Source: Ctena decussata
Lineage: Eukaryota; Mollusca; Bivalvia; Lucinida; Lucinidae
DNA length: 64,000 bases
NCBI GenBank assembly: GCA_963989385.1
Contig: OZ022506.1
Span: forward strand, 7,791,415-7,855,414
Direction of reading: 5' to 3'
Part shown: piece by piece, positions 21,936 to 32,867 of the stretch
Position numbering within the stretch: position 1 is the stretch's first letter
How the letters are laid out: the number at the start of each line of letters is the position of its first letter
Translations under genes and position numbers: made by a program
Notes under the pieces: model-generated
What the model saw: the letters and a program-made list of their open reading frames with translations, nothing else
Database searches by the model: none
Told to the model about the DNA's origin: nothing

Positions 21936-21952
21936 AGCCGTTAAGTCAGAAA

Positions 21953-23311
21953 CTAGCGAATGTATGTATGTATTTTGTGACGTGATTTTTTGAGGTTTTG
22001 TATAGTATTTTTCACGGCATCATATAGGTAACCTTGCTTAAGATTTCGATTCATCACTGCAGAAATGCGACCTATATTACCATTAGTATGTATATAAATT
22101 TCACATCTGGACAAAGCGGTCTGTTCAAATATGATAGTGTACAAACCATCACACGCTAGGTCTGTTTGATTTTCGCTATATCTATCAACGTGAATTATTT
22201 GTCTGTCAAGCGTAAACACATTTGCAAATTCTTTCTTGGCATGCACCTTTACTTCCTCTGAGTCTGTTGCAATGTAAATGGCATACTTTGATGTGTCAGC
22301 ATACCTTTTCAAAAATTTCAAAATCGTGCTAATGTTAAGCGGAACCTTTCTGGTGCTATCTAAGGGGATGCTCGGATTTCTGCCAACACGGATATGTCCA
22401 CAAACAAGTTGCCTGCCATTTGTATTGTTTTCGAGAAAATAAGTGACGTCCCTGTCCAGTTTTATAGTAGGCTTAAATAATTGTTCCAGTAGTCTTCCTT
22501 TGACTTCATCCTCGGTTTTGCCTTTTACCCAACCAAAGCTCTGCTTTGCCTTCTCATGAGATAACAGTGTCTGTATACTCTGACCGTTAGTTCGAATAAA
22601 AACAACATTTTGAGGAAACAAAGTATCAAAGTTTATTTTGTCTAATGTCTGATTAAGCTTATAGTGCCCACTCATAAAATCGTAGGTGTTAGATTTGTTC
22701 CGTTTGACTGTTAGGAGATAGGCATGACATTGTGTCCAGTCATACATATTTGGACGGTAAGAATTCGTTAACGAACATGGTTTTTGGTGTATTATAACAA
22801 AAGTTCTGTTTGTTAGCACAGATATAATATACGTAGATAAAATACCCTTCTGTCTGTCACCTAAACCTCCACACAGAACATTCTTGGGGCATAAATAAAC
22901 TATAAATCTCCTTTTTGCGCAATCAATCATTTGAAATTGTTGTTTAGGGTTTAGATCTTCTCTTGGAGGGTTGGGTTTTCTTCCATTCTCTGTAGATGAT
23001 TTAGAGTCGATTTCAGCTATGGCTGTGGACTTTGTAGTGTTTAGTTTGACTTTGGCTACGCTAATTTTAGGGTCGGGTCTACCTTTGGTTATATATATAG
23101 TACGTTCAGTTTCACCTTCAGTTGTGGACAGTCTTTGTTTAAGCAGTTGTTGGGCAGTGGTGATAGATTTGGCGTCACTTCCTCCGCTGCTTCTTTCTCC
23201 ACAACACATCTTATATCCAAATAAATGCACTTTCATTGTCAAACAGTGCATCCGTCTGTCTGAGACCAATATAAAGAGGCAGGTCAATAAGACTGATAAG
23301 AGGCAAAGTCT
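21953..23311 (-). CDS. Fucosyltransferase-like type II membrane protein, terminal coding exon
   Basis: The exon encodes 452 residues. It opens with a hydrophobic anchor (RLCLLSVLLTCLFILVSD) and a Lys/Ser/Thr-rich stem of about 120 residues. A catalytic-looking domain follows: LCGGLGDRQKGILSTYIISV, then LTNRTFVII, and later LVCGHIRVGR and YAIYIATDSEEV. A GGLGDR loop, an H-I-R motif and an ATDS strand in this order resemble the GT23/NodZ-type fucosyltransferase fold, so Golgi fucosylation is the likely role, but the acceptor is unknown. The frame stays open upstream without an ATG and meets a good acceptor (CTTTTTTCCAG before 23311). The start codon is therefore expected in an upstream exon that I could not find. 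Another nucleotide-sugar enzyme is possible. Confidence 0.65.
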   Translation of the reverse strand, partial: RLCLLSVLLTCLFILVSDRRMHCLTMKVHLFGYKMCCGERSSGGSDAKSITTAQQLLKQRLSTTEGETERTIYITKGRPDPKISVAKVKLNTTKSTAIAEIDSKSSTENGRKPNPPREDLNPKQQFQMIDCAKRRFIVYLCPKNVLCGGLGDRQKGILSTYIISVLTNRTFVIIHQKPCSLTNSYRPNMYDWTQCHAYLLTVKRNKSNTYDFMSGHYKLNQTLDKINFDTLFPQNVVFIRTNGQSIQTLLSHEKAKQSFGWVKGKTEDEVKGRLLEQLFKPTIKLDRDVTYFLENNTNGRQLVCGHIRVGRNPSIPLDSTRKVPLNISTILKFLKRYADTSKYAIYIATDSEEVKVHAKKEFANVFTLDRQIIHVDRYSENQTDLACDGLYTIIFEQTALSRCEIYIHTNGNIGRISAVMNRNLKQGYLYDAVKNTIQNLKKSRHKIHTYIR

Positions 23312-23326
23312 CTGGAAAAAAGTATA
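23312..23326 (-). promoter_or_regulatory. Splice acceptor for the fucosyltransferase-like exon
   Basis: The minus strand reads CTATACTTTTTTCCAG with AG at 23313-23312. The polypyrimidine tract lies directly before the exon that carries the membrane anchor. An in-frame TAA lies upstream without an intervening ATG, which makes splicing the best explanation. Confidence 0.65.
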
Positions 23327-23714
23327 GTAATTCTCAAAATTATGAAGAATGTCGTTTTTGTTCTTTATATTAATTACAAGTCATACGTGTTTAAGAACAT
23401 TTTAAAACAGTAAAACTCAAGATAAGAACCTCAAGTTAGTTCTGATAAGTTAAATTTTGGAAGCAAGGACTACACCTAAGAAATCGCAGACTCCGTTTAA
23501 ATGAGTCTGTTAATGACAGTAATGCAATGTACTTCACAGGCCACGTCCCCTAAAGAACTCCATTTTCACAATAACTATACACTGACTCAGTAAAACTAAT
23601 GGATCAGAAAGTATATAATCTGTACTAAAATGAAGTGTTTTGCGACCGCCAAACGGCACTTAACACCAGCTGCAGTGAAGTAAAACAACATCAGAGATAA
23701 GCGCTTTGGAAAAC

Positions 23715-24106
23715 AAGGATTCTAACATGAGTTAACGTTTTTCCCATTGAACGCATAGGAAGGGGCATAATGTGAAAATTTGTGATAATTCACGTTCTCA
23801 ACTTCGAGACGTGCCAATTTTGCTCCTTGATGACGTCGAATGTAAAGATTTGCGTCTGTCAACGTCCGTCTCTAAAATAGTCTTTTAGAAAACGTTGTAA
23901 AATACTTGCATTTTTATTCTGTATAATGTTAGAATCGAAATAACTTTTCCTTATCCGTAAATTATTGCTGATTAACACATGTGTAGTCGGGCAGATACGA
24001 ATATAAACTCACTTCGGCCTGCGGCCGTCGTGAATTAATATTTCGTGATCTGCCCTCCAACTACATGTGTTAATCAGCGATAATTCACCGGTAGGGAAAA
24101 ATGATT
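23715..24106. mobile_element. Foldback element, copy 1
   Basis: The inner palindrome pairs TTGCTGATTAACACATGTGT (about 23965) with ACATGTGTTAATCAGCGATA (about 24063) around a GGCCTGCGGCCGTCG centre. About 220 bp of leader (ATTCTAACATGAGTTAACG; TGTGAAAATTTGTGATAATT) lie to the left. The leader plus palindrome recur at 25718-26080, so this is a repeated family. No coding potential. Confidence 0.75.
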
Positions 24107-24525
24107 CCTTAATTATACCGACGAAATGAATTTTGACACGTGTTAGCTGAGTCTGCTCATAACCAACAATAAAAATTGCAACACAGGCCTCGCCCCTAAA
24201 CAAAGGAGAAGCACAAAACCTATGACCTATCTTTTTCGTATACTGTGTTTCTTTGATAAAGGTCCTGGTTTCTGTTTCAAGGAATTTACCGACCTGTAAA
24301 AAATATAGTTTTTTGTTCACTCTTTGCTAATCAAATGCAAAAAATTAGTGTTGAAAAGTAAAATAGGAATTTTAAAAGTAAAAGTAGCGCCTGATGATAC
24401 ATGTACCTAATTGCAGAATGCTAAAATAGAACAAAATTCGTACCCGATTCCTCCTTATCCATTGTTGACAGCCTTTCGTCATGTCTGTGTATTATTGTTT
24501 TAGTAAAATGATCTCAGCCATTAAT
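24107..24525. other. Gene-free stretch between repeats
   Basis: A short minus-strand frame (24009-24320) overlaps the foldback element and shows no domain. No other signal. Confidence 0.45.
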
Positions 24526-24526
24526 T

Positions 24527-24703
24527 GAGCCGCGACACGACAAAACCAACAAAGTGACTGTGCGCCCAGCGCAGAATCAGATCAGAGTATTTGCTTTCCG
24601 CATGGAGATAGCTCAGAGTCTTATCTATCCTTTGCGCGCTTAGCGAAGAGTCTGGTCAGTCTGGGCGCACAACCACTTTGTTGGTTTTCTCGTGTCGCGG
24701 CTT
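24527..24703. mobile_element. GAGCCGCG hairpin MITE, copy 1
   Basis: Ends are GAGCCGCGACACGACAAAAC and GGTTTTCTCGTGTCGCGGCT, with inverted subterminal CAGACTCAGATCAG-type sequence. Five copies of this family occur in the window (24527, 43281, 48292, 57120, 63095). This copy is slightly shortened internally. Flanks are AATT and ATTT. Confidence 0.85.
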
Positions 24704-24709
24704 ATTTTA

Positions 24710-25215
24710 TGTTAAGTATCTTGATCTGCTTCAATACGTTTTTTTTTATTTTTTCCTAGTCTGGTCTGAGTAGAGCATGCTTCGATGCTTCTGCATTCAA
24801 GGGATCGGCAACTTCAGTCATAGCTTGCGTATGGCGATGGTTCAAAATTTGAAGCACAGTAATCAGTCATCACAAAGGTGTTCAAAATTGATAAACGTTA
24901 CATCTGCTGGTAGACTTTGAAACACTAAAGTACCCTGATCAGACTGCTCTATCAGGATCAAAACCTGCACAATATTTTCTGATGCGAGTATGTCGCAATT
25001 TTTTGGGCAATTATGGTAGCTGTCACTGCATGAAGTAATCAGTTAGCTGAATTCGGATGAATAACATGAATATTTTAATCTTAATTTATATTTGAATCTT
25101 TTGACAACATTAATAAAAACCCTAATCCAACCAAAATATAAATAAGCTTATATATAACACACTAGGAGGTAGGGCGTTCACTTAAGATCAGAAGCTCTTT
25201 CATTTCAAAGCTAGA
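24710..25215. other. Gene-free stretch
   Basis: AT-rich, with a short CTGATCAGACTGCTCTATCA palindrome-like segment near 24940. Nothing else was recognised. Confidence 0.45.
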
Positions 25216-25221
25216 ATATAA

Positions 25222-25365
25222 GTATCTTTCATGGGTATGAGGTGTGGATAGAAAAATCCGTCACGAGGGTCACTGTTCGGCATCACGAGGCTTGCCGAGT
25301 GATGCCGAACAGTGATCCTGAGCGACGGATTTTTCTATCCTCACCTCACACCCATGACGGATACT
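25222..25365. repeat. Near-perfect hairpin, ~60-bp arms
   Basis: GTGTGGATAGAAAAATCCGT then CACGAGGGTCACTGTTCGGC pairs with GCCGAACAGTGATCCTGAGC then GACGGATTTTTCTATCC. The loop is ATCACGAGGCTTGCCGAGTG. The outer part (CATGGGTATGAGGTG / CACCTCACACCCATG) extends the stem. The left part of a plus-strand short frame is produced by the stem. Confidence 0.85.
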
Positions 25366-25717
25366 TTTCCCTGCACATCACGTTTTGTTTTAACTTTAGT
25401 ACTTGTTAAAATGCGTAATTTAGAGCTTGAGAGGTTTCTTTTTGATTTTGACACAAGGCGCCGCTTTCAACGACCGCCATTCGGTTCTTTATGCAACGTC
25501 TGGTGTGCATAAACTGACGTCATTTTTGCCATCTTCGTGATGTAATCACCTTAAACGCCAACGTCACTTGACGACGCAGATACTTGACCCCCAATACAAC
25601 CAATGTATTGAATGTTCGTGATTTTTATCTGGTCCTGGGTAAGAACACCTGGGTAAGATAAGATTTTCTATCCCAGGTAAAAAGAATGGCATTTTCTATC
25701 CGGTGTGCAAGAACACG

Positions 25718-26080
25718 AATTCTAACATGACGTTAACGTGTTCCCCACTAAACGCATAAGAAGCCGAGCCGTGTGAAAATTTGTGATAATTCACTTGCTA
25801 ACGTCGATACGTACCAATTTGGCGCCTTGATGACGTGGAATGTAAACATTTGCTTCTGCCGATATCCGCCTGAAAAGTCTTTTAGAAAACGTTGCAATAA
25901 AGTTGCATTTTCATTCTGTGTAATGTTAGAATCGAAATAATCTTCCTTTACCCGTGAATTATCGCTGATTAACACATGTGTTGTCGGGCAGATACGAATA
26001 TTAAAATTATTATTTCTTAATGAATAAACAATATGTGTTTATCAGCGATAATTCACGGGTAAGGAAAAATATGTGTTAAA
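25718..26080. mobile_element. Foldback element, copy 2
   Basis: It repeats the leader and palindrome of 23715-24106: ATTCTAACATGACGTTAACG, TTTGTGATAATTCACTTGC, CTTTTAGAAAACGTTGC. The stem is GTGAATTATCGCTGATTAAC against TTTATCAGCGATAATTCACG. The loop sequence is different and AT-rich (TTAAAATTATTATTTC). Divergence from copy 1 looks moderate by eye. Confidence 0.75.
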
Positions 26081-26214
26081 TACAGGGAGGATTTTTGCAC
26101 TGCTTCAAATCAAAGTCAGATAATCGGACAAAACTCTACCCGCTTTTCCTTCTTAAATTTCTCAGAGGCATGCTTTAATGTAGGAGTACCGTATGTCTTC
26201 GGTTATACCGACGT

Positions 26215-26830
26215 GTTTTTCCCTTCCAAAACATTCCCAAAATTCTAGATCTGTTTATTAGACAGATCTAGACTTTTGGAATCGCTTAAGAAGGGACAAA
26301 CCATCTCATAGTTCAAAATCATAACTGAGTTAACTATTTGGGATCATTCTTGAGTTGGAAACCCCGTCTTATAGCAGAGTAAATACGGTTTACTCTATAC
26401 TGAGAAGTGAATTCAATGCATATATAGAACTAATAAAAGTTTATTTTTGTCTACGGTGAAAAAATCTCGTATCAATTCACTAGTGACTTATACGATTAAT
26501 TTTTTCACTGTAGCAAACCGCGGCTGGTTTTGACAACTTTGGGCTAAATTTCTTTCCGAAAAGCTCTGAAATGTAGCGTTCTTGTCTGACACTATGCTTA
26601 GGTTGCGGCACGACATATCTTGCAAATGACGTCATACTTTGAAGTCACTTTTTGAGCTGAAGTATTGCTAATACTTTGAAGTCACTTTTTGAGCTGAAGT
26701 ATTGCTAATTAGCATGCGACGTCAGTTACAATCTTACAAACTCTAGATCCGTATTCAGACGGGTCTAGATTTTTGATAGTTTTTAAAGTAATACCCGTTT
26801 TATAACCGAATAAATGCGACACTACAGTAG
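26215..26830. repeat. Cluster of short palindromes and a 37-bp tandem duplication
   Basis: Palindromes: AAAATTCTAGATCTGTTTAT with its complement (26235-26282); CTACGGTGAAAAAATC with GATTAATTTTTTCACTGTAG (26452-26513); ACTCTAGATCCGT with ACGGGTCTAGATTT (26738-26775). A perfect 37-bp unit beginning ACTTTGAAGTCACTTTTTGA is present twice in tandem (26636-26672 and 26673-26709). Together these look like remnants of one or more MITEs. Confidence 0.7.
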
Positions 26831-26839
26831 AGCAGAGTG

Positions 26840-27190
26840 TTTAGACCGTCCCTCTGCCTTCCTTTAGAAGAAAAAAAACAACAATAAAACAAAAGAAACG
26901 AAAACAAAAACAATAACCTTCAATAACAGTGTTTAATAGGTTTAACGATTATGTTCTTGTAGATCTGCTACCACTTGGTCCATTTCTTTGACAAAATATA
27001 TGACCTCGGAGTTAAAGTTTTCCTTTAAGAGTGGAGCCCTTTCGAGTTGGGGCTCTTCTGAAAAGGAAGCAAATAATTAATCCGAAAGTTTTTTCTCGTA
27101 ACAAGAGGAGAAAATAAAGAAAATTTTGATTTATCTATGTACCCCTAATTCTCGAATAAGATGAAGAAACAATACTAAACGTTCTCTTGT
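26840..27190. other. Downstream flank of the GT92 gene
   Basis: A-rich sequence (AAAAAAAACAACAATAAAAC) at 26870-26910, with no domain. It should contain the 3' UTR of the minus-strand GT92 gene, but no convincing minus-strand AATAAA was located. Confidence 0.4.
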
Positions 27191-27195
27191 TCGTA

Positions 27196-28072
27196 TCAGT
27201 TTATGTTTTTCCAAGTTCTATCCACACGGTCAATCAGGTCAGTTTTATACCACAGTGTCCTTGTATCATTCTCTGTGGTGTTAAAAGACCACCTTCTGTA
27301 ATGATGAACCAGTCCAATGCTCGTATTTACAACTATATCCTTTCCGCGTGTGAAAGACATGGCGTGATGAATTCCACCGACATCTACATTTCGAGGGTTA
27401 TGCATAGCTTTAGAGCGCTGTTTAGCTGGCCATATTTTAGGCGTTCTGTATATTTTTTCCATAGTGAAAAGGTTGTAGTTTTTGCTTTTATGAGTTGTTC
27501 GTCCTGATTCCTGTATTTGCATGGGAAAGAAAATCGTTCTAAATATATACGAACTTGCAGGTGGTAGGCGTTGAAACATCTCATTCCATGTCCTATCCTT
27601 CCCACATCTTGGAATAATAAACTCATCCAAGTCAAATATGGCTATAAAATCTGTGCTATTTTTATGCCTGAAAATGCAGTCATTTATAGCCGCTACTTGA
27701 CCAAAATAGTGTATCTGTCCCCGACTCCTGAGCGTCCAGGGATGCACTTCCGCTAAGCCACGGTGGGAATAATACTGCAAAACTCGTGAATCGTTACTGT
27801 TTATTGAATAATTATAAAATACAAAATACTGAGCTCCAAGAATACGATTTAACTCAATCCATTCAACAAGTTTGTTTGTATTGGGTGTTTCCAAATTTAG
27901 AGGTGCAACACAGATTGTGAAGTTTCTGTCCATGTCACCATTACTTGATCTTGGCCGAGAAAGAACTGGTAGTACATGTAGCGGTGCTGAACATGGGTCG
28001 GTGATGACAAGAGAGACAGCTAGAGGCGTTTGGAGCCCTGAAGCTGTACACACAAAGTAACTGGGACGATAC
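27196..28072 (-). CDS. GT92-family glycosyltransferase, exon 2 (C-terminal catalytic part)
   Basis: This exon codes for about 291 residues of a GT92 (formerly DUF23) domain. Diagnostic motifs are NKLVEWIELNRILGAQYFVF near the start, then a DFIAIFDLDEFIIPR block whose DLDE acids are the expected metal/nucleotide-sugar site, and near the end VDVGGIHHAMSF and SIGLVHHYRRW. GT92 enzymes transfer hexoses such as galactose to glycans in the Golgi; the substrate here cannot be read from sequence. The exon begins after AG at 28074-28073 (ACGATTGCAG). The codon split across the junction (AG|G) joins it in phase with exon 1 at 42787-43205. The encoded protein totals 431 residues. Confidence 0.85.
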
Positions 28073-28159
28073 CTGCAATCGTAAATGAAGATAAAACATT
28101 TTATTTTTGTTTGTTTTGTTTTCGACTAGAGGCATCAAGGAATTTTTTGGTGTAATCAA

Positions 28160-29150
28160 CTCCTGGATCCAGATTGCTTAAAGAATTATATTTCATAATT
28201 ATAGCGAACACACGAAGTATGTTTTCTTCATAATATCAGTTTTTGTCCTAGCCAGAGGCTTGAAAATCTTTGCTCACATCGTTTTGATGTAGGCTGTAAT
28301 TTCCTTTTTCAAATCATTTTGATAATTATTGTTAGATTACATATGTTACGCTCGTACCTTAGAGTCTATACCGACGAATGAAAACTCTTTCGTCTAATAT
28401 GGCCGACATCGCTTTTGAAAATAGTCGACACTTTCTGCATATATATGTTGCAGTTCTCGGTATTGAAAGCTCGGTATTGATTCTGGTTACTTTGTCAGCT
28501 ACACTTTTAAGCTCTGACCGCCATCTATATACCAAACTGGAAAATGTCCATAAGGCCATGCTTGAAATACGAGGGGTCTTAAAGTGGCGGACAAATATTG
28601 AAAGAATAGCTGCCGAAATAACTCGAAACATTTCCAAGCTGATCTATGCATACATTTTTATGACATAAGCCTCTACATAAATTTTGTTTTAATTATTATT
28701 GCCTATGTGGTTTCGTTGCTTTGACACTTAATGTTTCCATAGATTTATAATGGGAAAAGTGGAAATAGACATTTATTTCTTTGTTACTGCCAATATTCTG
28801 ACAAGCGTTTCACAGTCCTCTACGAACCATATGCGTTTTGTTTAATTGCTTATTTTTGTTTGGTTGCCATCGCAACCGAAAGGCTAAAACTTCTAAAAAT
28901 ATATTCAAAAGAATTCTGCATGGAAGCCGTGAGAGAGATAGAGCTGGAGTTTGTATATATCCCAGCGACATCAGTTTCAGAGCCCTAAAGATCAAAATCA
29001 ACTTCTGAAATGTATGTGCAGCAAGGCTGGCCCAAAAACATATTTAAAGTCCCCTGAAATGTTAATCTTACCATTACCCTTGTCCTCATGAAATATTGTA
29101 TAGAAATAAAGTCAGGAGTTTGTATTTGAGGAGACTACCTATTTTCACTT
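28160..29150. other. Intronic, no recognised element
   Basis: The plus-strand frame at 28378-28668 (96 aa) has no recognisable domain. A motif around TCCATAGATTTATAATGGGA at 28737 recurs in diverged form at about 30047, 31015 and 32530, which suggests an old dispersed repeat. Confidence 0.4.
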
Positions 29151-29161
29151 ATCCTTCTAGT

Positions 29162-29951
29162 GCGGTATGTGTTTCAGAGCCCTTTTTAAAATTTTGAAAT
29201 AAAATTTTATTTGGTTTGGTGAGGATTAAATACTGATTTCAGAAGTAAGCATATTCATGTTGACACCATATAATAAAAGGTATTAATGATCAACCAATCC
29301 TTCTTGAGATGCTGGTAATAATTTCAGATAGCATGCCAACCTTGGAGCAATGACAGCCTTTTTTTCAAACTTGGCAACCCCTTTGCCTCAAATTGGAAAT
29401 TTCTATAAAGTTCCAAACTTCAATGTTAAAGATTGATATGCACATTGGCTTACAACTGGACCTGGTGACATAACTGCAAAAGAAAAAAAAATAATTTTGA
29501 TCTTTACTACTCAGATTATAAACAAAAACAATACAACATACCGTTACTTACTGGTACTGCTAAACACTTCTTTTGGATATAAGGACCCTCTTGTCAGAAA
29601 CATTTTTGAAAAGTACTGACATATTTTCAGTGAACCTCATCTATTGCATGACATGAAAGATATTAACCATACCATTAACAGATGCTAGGTTTTTCTGACA
29701 ACATTTTGCTAGTTTAAAAAATTTAGGGGCCACACCTACCATAACAAAAGTGCATCAAGAAAAATGGCTATTTAAAGCATATCATGTTTTAAGTTTTAAT
29801 TTGTTTCTCCTAGTTGATATTTTTGGCCATTCTTTATTATGGTTAGGAACAATACCTTCTGCAGAATATAGATGTCAATAAATTTCCTCGGAGCAAATGC
29901 GCTACCATGTGCAGTTTATGATTATGGTTAGGGCTCTGAAACACATACCGC
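29162..29951. mobile_element. ~790-bp element with 22-bp terminal inverted repeats
   Basis: GCGGTATGTGTTTCAGAGCC then CT at 29162-29183 is matched exactly in reverse complement at 29930-29951 (AGGGCTCTGAAACACATACC then GC). A partial repeat GCGGAAACACATACCG follows immediately outside the right end. There is no transposase frame. The superfamily is undetermined and no target duplication was identified. Confidence 0.65.
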
Positions 29952-29954
29952 GCG

Positions 29955-31095
29955 GAAACACATACCGGGACGATGTTTATGACATTAATCCCTACAGAAA
30001 TTGTCTTTTTATTTGTTGTTGCACATGTAATTTGGTCTCTATGGCAAATTAAAGTTTTCATAGACTTATAATCATCAAAGGATCAAAACCATTAGATAAA
30101 TAATCAAACCAAAGCATACAGGTACTATTCGCATTCAGTTTAATACTGAAAAATGTTGAAACTCACTCAGTAGTTGCCAATGGACAAGCACAGTACGGAC
30201 GGACGGAGGAAGCAGTGACATATACTCTCTTCGGAACTCTGCTGAAAGTATTTTAGGTACAAGGTCAATAATATTGGCTATTTGAAACACTCAAGGGTAA
30301 ATAATTCTAAGGCGAAATGTACAATATAGCCAAATTTCGGACTCGACTGAGAGTTTGACTTTCCTGGTTATCAGCAAGTTTTATCAAGTTCAAAGAAAAA
30401 TAAAGTTGCCTTGCCTGACACAACATCTCCCCATTGTAAATATATGGGATTTCTCGATCATTGAGGGCAAGCAACTCTGAAATGAATATTCCGATCTGAC
30501 CAAAATTCGAACTCGTCCAGATTTTAAGCTTATCCTGATTTTCTGCAAATATCATCAAAGTGGCAATAAAATTTGAACAAAGGCTTAAGCCATGGCAACC
30601 AATCAAAACCAAGGATTTGGACGAAATTTATACAGTGGGTAGAAAAGTATTCCAGGAGCACTTCCCCATCATAAATCAATGGAAAATCTAACTATACTGC
30701 TGGAGCAACTATCATAAAACAGTATATCTATATACGCCAGTGCCAAGACCTTTTCTGTAACGTTTGAGCTGTATCGTAAACATATGTTTTGGAGGTTTGT
30801 TTTTCTAATATTTTTTCTTCTTCTATTTTTAACCTGCTGTTTGTAATGTGTCGTCCGTCATCCGTCGTCTGTCATTTTTTTTCAAACAACATCTCCTCTG
30901 AAGCTACAAGGCCGCTTGATGATTTCTTTTTTAAGCATTTATGTTTAAGGGAAACCAAACTATAGTTTTTTAGAAACATTCCTTGGTAACTTTGGTTGCT
31001 CAGGCAACTTAAAGCTTCCATTGATTTTTATGGGGAAATTTGAAAATATGTATTTATTGCTATTTATCTGCAGATGTGATGAAAAAAACAATTTT
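29955..31095. other. Intronic repeats of unknown type
   Basis: Holds GGACGGACGGAGGAAG (30197) and GTCGTCCGTCATCCGTCGTC (30850), short GTCC-type runs like those next to the array elements. A segment around CAAACAACATCTCCTCTGAA (30890) recurs as GAAAAATCATCTCCTCAGAA at 32150. No gene was recognised. Confidence 0.4.
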
Positions 31096-31097
31096 TT

Positions 31098-32042
31098 ATG
31101 CCCCCGCCTTGAGATGGCGGAAGGGCATATAGAGTTTCCCCTGTCCGCGTTTGTGTGTGTATGTGTGTGTTTGTGTGTGTGTATGTATGTGTGTTGCCAA
31201 AATCGAGTCCGGGCCATAACTTCATCATGCATGGTGGGATTTAAAAATTATATTGCACAAATAATTATCATGACAAGACAATATGTCGCGTGTAATAATT
31301 TTGTCACTAGCTGAAAAGTCAAGGTCATACCACGCGCTTAAACTTTATGCATAAGGTATACTGAAAACATGTTTGTGTCCGGCCTATGACTTTGTCCTGC
31401 ATGGTGGGATTTTAAAAGTCTTTGGCATAAATGAGCATCATGACAAGACGATGTGTCATGCGCAAGAGTTAGCTAGATCCAATGTAAAGGTCACACTGCA
31501 CTCAAAAAAATTGGACAAAGGCTGTAGAGAACACATGTTTGTGTCTGGCTCATAACTTTGTCCTGCATAGTGGGTTTGTAAAAGTGTTTGGCATAAATAA
31601 TTATCATGACAAGAAATGTCTCACATGCAAAGACCATGTTGCTAGCTTTAAGGTCAAGGTCACAGTCAGTTCTTAAACTTTGTGCTAGGCTTGTTCGTAT
31701 GCAGCCCATAAATTTGTCCTGCGTGTTGGGAGTTCAAAACTATATGGCAAGTGGATTCATTGTGTGCAAGGAATGTCACTATGTTATAGGTCAAGGTCAC
31801 AGTGCACACTTAAGCTATCTGAATAGGCTATAATGAAAACATGTTTGTGTCATAGTCGTGTTAGCATAATATATGTTAGTCACATTTACCTATATTTCAT
31901 GGTCCATTGATTTCCCCTCTAAACTATACAAGTCTGACTCTGTGAACCTAGCTATCATATAAGTGATAGTACCTTAATCAGGGCGTCATATTACTCAAGG
32001 CACTAGGTGGGGGCATCCGTGTCCCCTGGACACATTTCTAGT
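31098..32042 (+). mobile_element. Helentron-like non-autonomous element with internal tandem repeats
   Basis: It starts with a hairpin, TATGCCCCCGCC / GGCGGAAGGGCATA, then CTGTCCGCG and a GT/GTAT run (31148-31195). Three to four ~170-bp units follow, each with a variant of CATAACTTYRTCATGCATGG then TGGGATT (about 31208, 31380, 31547, 31705). Near the right end lie GGTGGGGGCAT, the inverse of the start, then the hairpin GTGTCCCCTGGACAC, then ATTTCTAG and a T. Inverted subterminal repeats plus a 3' hairpin before CTAG are features known for Helitron/Helentron elements. No Rep/helicase is encoded. Confidence 0.65.
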
Positions 32043-32867
32043 ACAGGAATGTTTCTACAGTCGACCAGCAACATGAAATACTATGCAAATTGCACAATTT
32101 GAATGGTTGCTGTGGCGACCAGGTGGTCAAAAATAGAAGGAAAAAGTATTGAAAAATCATCTCCTCAGAAACGTTGCAGCCGATAAAGCTCAAACTTAAC
32201 ATAATGGGTCTCAGTTAATGTTTCTGTTAAAAAGATACATGTTCTTTTATAAATATGTGTCTCCAGCTTCTTGTTTGCTTTGGGAAATTAAATTTGCTTT
32301 GGTTCGTCTTGGTTGTTTTACGTGTTGTTTTTTGCTATGTCTGTTATTGATATTGTTTGGTATGTAAAGTCCGTTGACCACCTGCATGGGAAAAGGCTGT
32401 TTACATGGCTGCCGGTGGTGGTGTCTTTGATGGTATCTAATGTTGTTTTATCTCTTTCCCACATGGTGTCTTCGGTGGGATCTGGTATTAAATTTTGTCA
32501 GTTCTTTAGAATTCCCTACTTACTTTTGACATTGACTTATAATGATGGCAAAAGTGAAAATTTGCATTTAATGCTACTGTCACTGCAGACATATGTTGAC
32601 AAAAAATGCTCCTTGAGTATTCTTCTGTTAACCAGCGGAATCAATTGAAATTGAACAATTTGGCTGGTCCATCATTCATGAGAAGGACGTCTCGCCCATC
32701 CATAGACAGAAAAGTGCTTGTGGCTACGGAGAAAAAATGCCAGAGTTTACTTTCTCCTGAGACCTTTATATGGCCGATCATGAAAAATGTCTTGGAGAAG
32801 TTTGCTTTGCATTGCAGACGTAGGGCGAATACGTCGGTTGTCAATGAATGGCTGAAAGTATTTTTAT

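Noticed and set aside
22971..23327. Plus-strand frame of 118 codons opposite the fucosyltransferase-like exon
   Set aside because: It is the antisense shadow of the Ser/Thr-rich stem region.
28378..28668. 96-codon frame in the GT92 intron
   Set aside because: No domain was recognised, a similar-length frame overlaps on the other strand, and there are no splice signals that would join it to GT92 exons.
32313..32648. Hydrophobic 111-codon frame as a membrane protein
   Set aside because: T-rich DNA yields hydrophobic codons by composition; no family motif, and it overlaps dispersed repeat sequence.
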